Below are positions 1-12,400 of a stretch of 64,000 nt of DNA, piece by piece; the first letter of the stretch is position 1; every line of letters begins with the position of its first letter. The notes beneath the pieces were generated by a model. It worked only from the letters and a program-made list of their open reading frames with translations, ran no database searches and was not told where the DNA came from. The position numbers and the translations under genes are program-made. The DNA lies in the NCBI GenBank assembly GCA_037893245.1, contig JBAIAA010000531.1:248001-312000 (forward strand). The letters are read 5' to 3'. This DNA comes from Crossaster papposus. Its lineage: Eukaryota > Echinodermata > Asteroidea > Velatida > Solasteridae.

Positions 1-280
1 ATTTCACCCAAAATATGGGAATATTTAGAGGACTTTGGCTTTTCAAATTACGCAAAATCTTAAAATTGACCACCCCTTCATATTTTTACTTTGGATGGCC
101 ATATCTCCAAATCACATTGTGCGACTTTACTCTCATTTTGTGGTGACAGGTCACAAATGTTACGTGAGAAACCGCAATATTGGGGACCACCATATCAGAC
201 ATTTATTTCTATAAAAGTTGTATCTCATGTTGAAATTGAGTTAGAACATCCATCATTCCAAGCGAACTGTAGGTTCTTAC

Positions 281-406
281 CGTGATAACACCTTTCTTCT
301 TGTAGAACCTGTCGCCCAGTCTCTTTGTTGTTATCTTGACTATGATGCCTTCCGTCAGCCAGTTCTCTGTGTGCGTCACTTTGGCCTTCTTTTTCCTCTC
401 TTCTTC
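281..406 (-). CDS. KIN: KIN coding exon 7 (last exon in window)
   Basis: It encodes EEERKKKAKVTHTENWLTEG and IIVKITTKRLG, matching the start of the KIN17 C-terminal domain (WLQPEIIVKI in the human protein). It spans 42 codons in phase 0, with acceptor GACCAG and donor GTAAGA. Confidence 0.93.
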
Positions 407-3400
407 CTGGTCCAAAAAACAACAAAGAATTAATGAAAGAGAGTACGTAGGCAATCCCACAGTAAAACTAAAATACTGGTAATTACATGTACAAACTCAA
501 TGCAACTAATTAATGATAATGCAATACAAGTACAAAATAAACCACAACAAGCACGAATTTGTGCAAAAGCCACGTCGTTGTGTATTGGTCTAGATCAATT
601 GCCTTAGAAGTGGGCTTCCGCTAAACTTACTATTTAATTCCACATCCCCTCCACACAGTTGATATACAATGGCCTGCTATGGGAAAGTGAATGTTGCAGT
701 GACCAAATATTGCCTCAGACCACAGCCAGAAATGCCCGTTCCCTTTGAGAATTCATTTTTAACGACCTCTGCTACAGCGCAGCCCAAATCCCGTCTGAGA
801 AAGCAGGCCTGACAGTTAATAGCTTTTCAATATGCAGTGACTGTGTACAGATCGAATAGGACGAATTCCCTGACTTTGAATTTGAGGAACTATGCTAGGC
901 TATTAATTCTATATAAATATTATAAAAGAAAACCATTTAGCATTTTAATCACACCAGAAAAACAACACAACCAGTATAGTAGTACATGTACTCGGTGAAG
1001 GGCAAAACCCAATATTCAATCAACAAATACTGATGTAATTTTTTGCAGATTGTTCAGCCTTCTTTAGCTTTGTTCGCACTAGACAGTTATTTTGAAAGGT
1101 TTTACAAAATGTACCGAGACGTTGGTAAAATGAAAAATGGTGAAATGCGACCACTTTCCGCACTTGGACTTTCTACATTGACCAGTTACGTTGTGGTGCT
1201 TTCTTTCGTCGTAAGATACGACATTGACACCCTTCATTATCATCTGGGAATGATGCACTAGTAGCACCAATCTAACTTCCGACTGTATTATGATTATCTG
1301 CCATGATTGCAACCGAAAGAGAAACAACGCAATGGTAGCATTCCACATTATGCGCCGCACACCACGCAGTGAAACAATGCAAAGCGCATGCGTGAGTAGC
1401 ATGACCTCGCACACGGGTTGGACAAATGTATGCTTTCCTGAGACACCTTTAGTTTTTACCGACTCGCACTGTCCACCTTGAACTTATCCTCTCGGGAGAA
1501 GTTACTTGGGAAGTTTTCCTGGGCAGCAGTTGGCCAGTAAAAGTAACCGCTGGACTCTGGAAAAGTAACTTTAAAAGAGGAAAACATCCCAGGCTGTCTG
1601 CACTGGACTTAAAATGGGAAAAGTGCCCATCATCTCGATAAGCTTTAGCAAAAATGTCCAGCCCAGACAGGGCTTTTAATACCTCTATGATTTCACCCAG
1701 TGCCGATTTCCTCTTCTCAGACTTGCCGCGGCTGTTGCGATCTTTTCGTTTGACCGACTGCGAGCCCTTCAATGGGTTGGGCCAAATTGATTGCCTATTA
1801 AAAAGACCACCAAAAAAAATGCTTCCAATGGTTGTACATGTAATATGCTGCTAATTGTCACAGTCGGCATTACATCCCCTTAGTCCCTTCGTGCTAAAGT
1901 GCATAAACAATGGAAAGATAATTAAACGAGGTTCCCTGATGTCCAACCGCGAGAATGCATCCCAGACAGGTTCCAGGAGAAGTGATCTTGGGATCGTGAG
2001 TGTCACCTTTTACTTTGGTCGATCTCTATTTGTTTTGTGTTCTTAAACAAAATCACATTTTGTACAGGTTTAAAAGAAGACCTTATGACGCCTACATGAC
2101 CTTTGACCTCAGTAATCCGAGGAGGAATTCTCACCTAAGGGTCTCATCAAAATACATAAGAGCATAATGTCGTAGTAAAACATTTGTTGTTTTCTCTTAA
2201 CCTGAAACTTTAAATTAGGACTGATTATTAGTGTCACTAATCATCATTTTAGGCAACACAAACAAATGTTATGCAAAAATTGCTCAAATAAATGTATGGC
2301 TAATATTGCTAAAGTCATCCAAATGATTTAAAGAAAAGTATACTATTAAAGCTGAAGTGTATATTTTGCAGTTATCTAAAAAGGCACTAACCAAAGCTTT
2401 AAAAAACTGTTTGCCTTAATACTACAAATATATTAATGACACTATTTCTTTAGGAAAAAATAAAAGAAGGTATTTTGTACATTTTGTATTTCGGAAAAAT
2501 TCAGTTAGCAATTAGTTTGTAATCCGCAAATCGTCCTTGAAAGCCATGAAACGACGCACATGCACGTGTAGATGCCAATATTGAAATATATATTTTAGAA
2601 TATTGTTTTCTAAAAATAGCTGGAAGAACCAGCCCCCTCACACTGAAACAAGACAATCTGATCTCATCACAGTATGAACAGATGGTAACTAGTCCACAGC
2701 ATGGCATTAAATGTAGGATACACCATTGGTAATTGCTTGAATTATCAGGAATGGGTGGATTAGGGGGTTGTATTTTATAGTACATGTAAATAAAATTTAA
2801 CTGACCTGTTCGAAGTTTTACAATCCTGGATGCCTATAATTTTTTTTAAATAACAGTGCTTGTTGAAAAAAATAATAAAAAGAATTATATTTTTCGGAAC
2901 AATATCTTGCTCTTGCGCAATCTTTTTGCTCGATGCCTAGAATCATTATTTACTTTCAAATAAGTAAAAATGTTTGATATCTTCAAATGGTGTATCCTAG
3001 CTTTATTAGTGTCTCCACCCATATTATGCGATGAAGTACCACAGCCACAATCTGCTAAATTACCCGCAGACCAGACATTCAATGATCTAGACCACTAGGC
3101 AACAGCACTTTCACGGTAAAATGCACAATAGTCTACTAGAGCTTTAAATCCAGCAGGCAATAAGATAAAGGAAACCTTAATAGAAGAGCAAAATATGACC
3201 CACACTTTGCCATCTTTGGAGACGGCATCGGATTTCCCTTCGCCAGCAGCACCTCCTTGCTTGCTGTTCGCTGGGTCTGTTTTGGGGGCGGTGCCAGTGG
3301 CCATCTTGCCCAGGTTAAAGCAGACTAGACCCTCCCCTTCCTCTCGCTGTAGCTCAGTGTACTCCTGACTGGCATCCTGCAGTTGAAGGAAAAAAGACTC

Positions 3401-6400
3401 ATTCTGTCACCTAAAAAACTAAAAAACTTAAAAAAAAATTACAAAGTAAAACCCTGTTTTCCTAATTGTTTTTACCAAACTTTCCAAAGGCTCTCATCTG
3501 GCCCATTAGTCTTTGCAAACAACTACAGTAATCGATATTGTGCACATGACGTGAAATCTGTTCAAGCAATGTGCCTGCAAACGACACTATTATAGACCAG
3601 CTCCCCTCGTCTCATACAGTCGTCTTTGCAAACCTGCGCCAGTCGCAGAACGGCGGTTGTTGAGATACGCGCAACACGTACTACGCCCACGGACGAAATT
3701 CTTTTGTGAAGCAGCGCTGGTTAGATATATGCAACATAGGCAACATAGGCCCGCGTGACTGCTGAATGGGTAGTTGACTGCGTGAAGCCTCTATGCATAT
3801 TCAAAAATACATTCATGGTCGATTTTGCATGAGTTAGGGAGCTGGACTAACAATGTCGTTAGTAGGCACACTGTGTGACAATTAAAACACTGTCGTCTTT
3901 GGCAAAGATTGCTGGCCCACCTGCTCTGCTTTGTTCTTGGCAGCTTTCTCCACCTGCCGTTGGATGAATCTCTGCGTGCGTTCTTCATCGTCTAGCTCCA
4001 GCCTCTCTTTCTTGGCCAGGCTCTCCTGTCTGGCGATGGTCTCCGGATCACGGTCGATGTAGGCAATGAACCAACCTTTCTCCGTCTGGTCCACTTTGCA
4101 AAAACCTACCAGAGGTTGCACAGAGGAGGAGAAGAGAGAGAAATACAAATTGTGCTTTATTTTAGTTGTTCTTATGGGACCCAATCCTTCAAGTGCAGTA
4201 AAAAGCATATCATTTGCTTTTCATTTTGACCTCACTGAGGTTGGCCTCTTATGATATACAAATGTTATTTGGGTGAAAAGGTTAACAGTTTCCAGTGATT
4301 TCTAAAATGGGTCTGATAATGTTAAAAGCCTTATTACATGTACATGTATTCAAAATGAGCTCTGGCGACTTGCGAGTATTTTGTCTGGGTTGGGACACAC
4401 AATACTGTAATACTTTTATCGACAGACAAAAATTTGCCCGATCAGGTAACCTCTAGAATAACAAAACGAACAAAGTGTTTGTGAAAATAGACGATTTCCC
4501 CAAATCCATTTTTTAAGTTTATCTTTCCTACCTTCTCTTCCTAGCCACTTGACAAATTCAGTCAGCGTTTCCCACTTGGTGGCGTTCATGTGGCAGTGGT
4601 CTTTGTGCTGAATGTACTCATTGTAGACTATGTTGCAGTGGACGCGCCGGGTGTTAAAACGTCGACGAAGCAATTCCATAAAGGTGTCAAAGAATTCCCT
4701 GATCAATGAAGGAGACCAAAAAAACCATAAATATTAATTATTGCAACAAATCCTCGCTCTCGAGTTAGCCTGGACATCGATACTAACGTTAGCTGGCCCA
4801 ATAAAACGCGAAGCCAGCACGCCACATCGGCTCCTGGCCTGCTCCTTCCTTGTGGCGTCCATGGAAATACATGTACCCGACTTTCCCTTTGTCCAAAACA
4901 TTCCGAAAAGGTAATCGACTGTGGCCCATCCGACAGAAAGGCAAGGCTCGTGTAATAGACTACATGTAAGACGTGCATGTAATGATGTTAGGCTTCGTTT
5001 ACATGTGGGCCTTCCTATGGGAGCTTGGTGGAAAGCACATACGGTATGTAAACAAAACATCATTACATCTAATATTTGCATTCTTTGCACCAAACATGAT
5101 GCATATGAGAGAGCACCATTTGTTGTTTAAGCAAACAGGCCATCATTCAAGTCAATAGCCCTATAACATAATGCACTGTTTACTTCAGTGCATCACAGGG
5201 AAATCACAGCTGCAGCTCAAAACATTTTACGTATACTACCGTAAACTTTCCATCCTTATTTTTTGTTCCCGAAAAAAAATCCCCGCACATTAATCATCTT
5301 TCCTAGTTTTCTGATGGCGTGTTATGTTCTTTGACTGACAGGACTGAAACTTTTTGGGTCGAAAAACTAATTGTAGGTCAACACTGAAAACTGCAATGTC
5401 ATGCAGTAAACATTGGCATCATCATAGTCATACACCCTTTTTTCTGGTGTAAATTGAGAATTGTTTTGGTTTCTAAGCCTGTCGCGGGTACCCGGGTACC
5501 CGGGTACCCGCCCGCGGAGGCCAAGAACCGGTTCCATTTTATCGGGTCGGGTACCCGTAACCGAATTTGTAAATTTCGACGCAACGTTCCGAGACAACAC
5601 AAAATGTAAAAAAACACAAGTACATGCGTTCAAATATCACTATCAGAAGATTTACAAAGTTCCGAGTGAATTTACCGACGATTCCAAAACTCCATCCTGT
5701 GGTTTATATTTTAGTTTTATTTAGACTATCTTTGATGTGTCTCCAGAAGCGCGAAAGTGATGAAACACGATAGTATCAACCTTTTGTTTGCGTTTGTAAT
5801 AAAGCTTCTTGCACTAGCCACTAGCCTGGAAATCATCCTCTCTGATGCGCCGCAGATGGCGGGTAGTACCTGAAATTAGTCTGTAACCTAAGATTTACAA
5901 AGTTCAAAGTGAATTACCGACCATTCCAAAACATCATTTTGGGTTTTTGAGTTTAGTTTTGTTTTGACTGGTTTTGACTATCTTTGACGCGTCTCCAGAA
6001 GCAAGAAAGTTGACCCATTGTGTGTGGTTTTTAATAAGTTTCTCGTAGCCAGGAAATGATCTTCTTTGATGCGCCGCAGATGGCGAAATAAAGTGAACAA
6101 ACAAACATTGTAATTGTACTTACGCTAACCCTTGCCTGGCAGATACAGAATTTATTTAAAAGGCGTTGGTCGGTATATTCCTCGAGCGAATTTATTTATC
6201 TCTTAGACCATGCCAACCGATGGTCATTAAATTGTGTAAGTACTTTTACAAAAGTTTGCCGTACTGATTTACAAATAAAAAGGTGTAAACAAAACCTGAG
6301 CCTGTTTATTTACGAAACCCTAGTCCTACTTTGTTTGTTTTTTAATTCCTAAGGTTAATTATGTAATTGTCCTTGTTTTTATAGAAAAAAAAGAAAGGTT

Positions 6401-9400
6401 ACTTAAAGACTTATTTGAATGAACTCCTAAAATTTCTCCAACAGATTTCAGGGGTAAATAATAATATGATGTATTCTTGGTTTTTCTGATGTCTAATAAA
6501 ATCTACATACACCTGACCATTAAATAACGAGGCTAGCGAAATTTCCGGTTTATTTAATAACATTAATTTCTGGTTTCGTTGGTTTTTTTTAAAAGGAAGA
6601 GAAATAAAAGGAACAGAACCTTAACACCTAATATTTTGAGATCCTAAACATTTTGATCAAAATAATTCCTAAGGTTAATTATGTAATTTGCCTTGTTTTT
6701 ATAGAAAACAAGAGAAAGGGGACTTAAAGACTTGTTTGAATAAACTCCTAAAAATTTTCAAACAGTTTTCAGGGGTAAATAATAATACGATTATATTCGA
6801 AGTACCGGTAGGGGCAAGAAATCCAGACAATGATTGACAGCTGACCTACAAATTGTATACATTTTGTAGCAAGCGGGCCAACAGTGGCCTACCATTTCTT
6901 TGGAATTTCTATAGGCTGGGGATGGGAATGTCTCTTCCTGGCATACAATTACAACCAATGAAAAAGAGAGATTATTAGAAGGAAGGACATGATTGGACTC
7001 TTTCTTTTTTATGGGATGGTTTATTTTTTATGTGGGGCCGGGTGGGAACTAGGGAAGAACACATAGCCAATACAAGACTGCGCCATATGTAACAGTATTG
7101 CATCACATTGCAGTTCAGGGCTGCAGCTGCTTACTTACAAAAAAAGTAGCCTAAAAGGTTTTACTGGTCTGGCCGGTTAGTGGGGAAAAAAGGTTAAGGG
7201 GAAACTCTGTTAACAGTGACGGCTGGGATGGGCGGATGAACTCACTGAAGAATAGACAGCGGGGAGCTCTTGGAAGTTCGCCGACTTCGTCATCCATGTC
7301 TTTATTAATCGCCAATACGTTTCTTTTATTTCATAAACTCAGGTATATATAACAGACATTTTCACTGACAAATGTAATCAAATCGACCTTTTGCAAATCG
7401 GCATATCAAATAAATCATTATAGAACACGCTGGGTGGGGGCTGGGGCTGGGGCGTTTAACGAAAACACTGACTTCCAGGTTGGCGTTATAAGAAAACACT
7501 TCCTTTTTTTTGTTTTCTTTTTTTTTCGGTTTTTTTTTTTTGGGGGGGGGGGGGTGTGTTACGTGTACCCGGGTACCCGACTTTGATCGGGACCGGGTAC
7601 CCGGTTCCATTCAAAACCGTAAACAAACAGGCTTATGGTTTCCGTCAGTGATTTCCTTTGTTTGTACTGTAACACTTTTTATTGGCTCTCATTGCTTTTG
7701 TACTCATTTCTCAATCAAGGACGTTACTCATTTACACACCTAACCCCGAATCGCCGAAGTACATTGTAGCATCAGGGGTATGGGTGTGTCCTCGATTCGC
7801 ACCATAAACAAACGCAATACGCTATTGACGACAGAACTCACTCTGAAAAATGGTCCAAGAATTTCTCTTCATTTTCGGCAAACAGAAGAAGCTGCCTCTG
7901 GTGAGACTCCGACATTGTGTGACACTTGAATCCATTCTAGTGAGAAAAAAAGTTATTCAAATATGTTAGATGTCCAGCCCAGTGTTAATCAATTGTATTG
8001 TGCATTTTTACATTCCCTACATGTAACTTTAGCAAGTTGATTAGAAATGGAGGCGATGCAAAACAAAATTATTCGCCGCCGCCGCCGCCGTCGCTTTATT
8101 TAATTAATCTTTGACCTAAAATGTACATTTTTGTTCTGATTAACAATAGATACTATTGTTATTAAAGATAAATACATGTAAGAACCACTGTGAAATAATC
8201 CTCACGTGTTCTTTTATAGACTACATGTACATTGTATGTGCCCTCTGACGTCACGGGTTTAGATCTGTATTTAAATGTGCCCGGCAGTATGCGCACACAT
8301 TCTGTTTTACATAAAATAGAATTTTGGTTTTAAATTAATAGATTTATGTGTATTAAATGTGAATAAAAGGCAAAACTGGTTCTAGTGTACGTGTAGTGTG
8401 AAAATTTGCCGTCAAAAAATTTATCCCCCTTTTTAAATTTCGCGGCCACCCAAAATGGATGAAGTAAACCGAGGCAGAACCCGGACAAATTCTCGACAGT
8501 CGGTACGCGGCGTCTAGGTACGAGACGGGTTCGCGTGGCCCACGTACGCACACAACCGGAGACGGAGTGGACCTGGCCACGTATTCGGCCTAATATTCCA
8601 GCCGCGTATTCCAGCCTCCGTCGTATATACTTAATTACGCAGCTGGAATACGCGGCTAGAATATCAGGCCGAATACGCGGCCAGGTTCACTTAGGCCGCA
8701 CACATTGTTGGGTGTTGATATGATATACCCGGAGTGTACGAATCGCGTACGCTTTGTGTACACACGTACAGAATGACATCCCACGCAGGTACAACGTACA
8801 TGTACGTATTCGTAAAGTACTAAACAAATACACAAAAATGTGCTTAGAGGTATACCGTGCAGCGGTATGGGAGTAATTTTGTGCAGTTTGTGCATGGTTT
8901 CTATTGTTTAACGGCGGTTAACCTGTAAAAACCCTCTATCTATGGGGTTCCCCCCCACGGGCGTCGGGAGCCCCATAGTTCTAGGGGTAGGGGTATCCAT
9001 GACCTACTCCTAGAACTATGGGGCTCCCGACGCCCGTAGGGCGGAGCTCCATAGATAGAGAGGGTTTTTACAGGTTAACCGCCGTTAAACAATAGAAACC
9101 ATGCATCAAAAGCAGGCAATAACTCCCATACTGCCACACGGTCTACCCCCAGACAAATTTGTATGAGTACTTTATCAACTCACCCAGCCGCTGCCCACCA
9201 AAAACCGGTAGAATCTCGGCCAATTTCTGTAAAAATGGTGAAAACTATACCCGTTCCGCAAACACGACTGTTACAAGATGGCGGATAACGACGTTCAATG
9301 AACTGTTGGTACTGTGACCCCGGTCGGGGTCAGTGCGGACCAATCACATGGCTTCTCTGAACGATGACAGGGCTGTTTCCCAAACCCTGGCTTCGGTTCT

Positions 9401-12400
9401 GTTGGGCTCTGGCGCATTGCTAAACTGTATGAATAAGGCCTCGCAAGATGAAGCTTGTGTTTAGAAAACGGCTAATGCGGCTGCGGCTTGAAATTACGCA
9501 CGAGTGCCATCTTATAACAGTCGCGTTTGAGGAACGGGGATAGTTTTCACTTTTTTACAGAAATTGGCCGAGATTCGACCGGTTTTTGGTCGGCAGCGGC
9601 TGGGTGAGTTGATAAAGTACTCATACAATTATACTGGATTATTTGGCTGTAATTCTTCAGTATATTTTGGTGAGAATTCGCAGTCTTACCATGCACAACT
9701 TGCGAAAATTAGAACACATTCCGTAATCCCGTAAGGGAACAGGGGTGCGTTCCACTTACGCGAACTGTTTGTGCAAACGTTCGCCAACGTTTTGAGTTGG
9801 CGTTAGTGGAACGATATTTTAAAAACTACGTTTTCAAAATGGCGGCGCCCAGTGAAAGTGACATCGTTTGGTTCGCTGCTTTTTGTCCAACTCATTATTT
9901 TTCTTTAAAAGATCCCTGTGAATGCTCAAAACAATCCACCGTTTATAACGAAAAGTATCAAACGTAAATAAAAACCGTGAAAAGAACACTGCCGTCTGCT
10001 AACCGCTTTGCCATCATTAAAATACGTCACTGGCCAACAGCGAACAGCTCGGAATGTCGTTCGCCGTTTTCGCTAACGTTGGCCAACATAATTGCCGCAC
10101 ATTGCGTTCCACTCACGCGAACAACGCTAACGTTGGCTAACGTTGGCAACGTTCGCTTGAGCGGAACGCACCCCTGGTCAACTCGAACGCGAACCAACTC
10201 GTACGCGGGACAACTCTTACGCTGATTTGCCAACTCGTACGCGGGACAACTCGTACCCCGACCAACTCGTACGCCAGCCAACTCATACGCGGTCCAACTT
10301 GTATACGAGCTGTCCCGGGTACGAGTTTGTCGCGTACGAGTTGGCTCGCGTACAAAGTGACCTGTATTCGTAGCACGCGGCCACCTCGTATCGTCGGAGA
10401 CGCGAAAACAATTGTGGAAAGTTCCAGAACATGGCAACTTGGCGGCAACTCTATTTTGGTGTAATCACCTGATAGATCACATGATCTTTCATCCGGGACA
10501 TTGAATCACTGCGCTCGCTCTTCGCATTAACAATGATATGGACTTCATTTAGCACAACGTATCGATTGTCATAAGAAATATAAAATGCGATATCTTTAGA
10601 GATGTTTTGGATTTAAGACAAATAGGGGTCTCAGGTATTTGCTAGTGGTAGTTTGGAGTTAAATTGTATGTACTTAATATTTTCTTAGAACGGTTTTTGC
10701 TTTTTTTTCGTCATGAAAATGAACGTTAACAACGTAACAATTAGAGAAACGAAATGTTACGATGTGCTATCGAAAATCAACTTAACCCCAATCCTAAACC
10801 AGATCGCTCCAAGTTTGAAATTACACTTAATTTCATGATTTGGCTTACTATGATAACTTAATTGTAAAATAATCGATGTGTGTATTTTCATTCAACCGGG
10901 AAGATCTCGTAAAGAAGGTCAGTTTTAATGTCACACTGTGTACCTAAAAAATAGGGAGATATCACAACATTTTTTGGTCAAAATGCACATTTTTAATCAA
11001 AATTTCAACAAATATGAATATTTTCAGTGTTTATTGATTAATGATAACATATACAATTTATGTTGGTAAATATTATCACACATGTTGAAACATGGTCATT
11101 TCAAATTCATCACTTTAATTCCTAATTGGCACCCACATAAAAAGAAACACCCATATATACATGTACACGGGGGAGGTTGCGGTTGCCTCGTTCCCAATTT
11201 GCAGAGTTCAAAGTTAGATCTGTCGCAACTCGGCACGTTACTAGTCTTAAACCAGCCATGCCGATGAATTTTTACTGAAATACACGGATGAAATCCGACT
11301 ATCTAACGACTTGTCATCAAGTCTAGGATGTGCTTGGAATTGTCTCGGCGCTCATTCCTTGTTTATCGTGTTCAACGTGAATTTTATCGCTACACACCAC
11401 GACGCACGTGCACAGTCGAGTTAGCCGTGCGGTAAGGACATTGTTTATCGCACAAGAACTCGTACGTGAACCAACACGCATGCGCGAGTATTTAATTCGT
11501 TTATGAAGTCGTAAACATGGAGAACAACATTTCACCTCGAGTTCACCACTGGTGCAGTGAATATGAGTTAATACCAGGCGATTAGAACGCCATATACGAC
11601 TCGTGAACACGATAAACACGCGCGTGCAGTGAGTTCGCAAGCGGGAATAGCCGGTTAGCGGTGTACAGCCGAAGCTCAACCCAGTCTGTCTTTCCTTGGT
11701 TTACGCTGATTGGTCGAGATTGTAAACGAAATGTAAACAAAATGTAAACCTCGTTTGGTGAGAATTTCGCTCAGTCTCTGGTAAGTTTTTGTCATTTTAT
11801 CCCCAAAATATTTTCTCAATGATGTTTAGAGTGTTATATGAGCGGAGTCATTACATTGCAGATCAAATCTGTGTTCTTGAAATGTGTGTCATGATCTTTA
11901 AAAGTGGTTAAAATCCGGCAAATCTGGTGAATAGTCTGGCAAAAATGGTCGAAATTGCAACTTCCCACTTTTTTACACTAGTTAGTTCAACTAACAACTT
12001 GTCTCGTAACCCTCCGGTCTTCGACCGTCGGGAGGATGGAGGGTTACGATTATCGCAACTAGTGCACAACAAGATTCAACATTTTCTCTCAAGGGATAAA
12101 CACGGCAGACAAATTCACACAAGGCTATGGGGGACGTGGTAACCGAATCCGCATTTTGTGCATTTTCTTGTGAAATCGAAAAGACGATGGGAACTTTGTT
12201 CGAACAAAAGTTTGGCCACACAAAACACCTGAAAATACCAAAACGTTAAAAAAAAAATGTTACTTAGTAACTTTAAAACACGACGATCTCTTTAAATTGG
12301 CTGGTACCCCGCTATGCTTTTGCACGCAATCGATGAAATGTTTATCCCAAAAGAAAAATCGTCAAATCTTCATGTGCGCATGTGCAGTGGAAATGCAGCG

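Noticed and set aside
10027..10437. 136-codon frame with repeated YELV and RTSW words
   Set aside because: It is the translation of a minisatellite.
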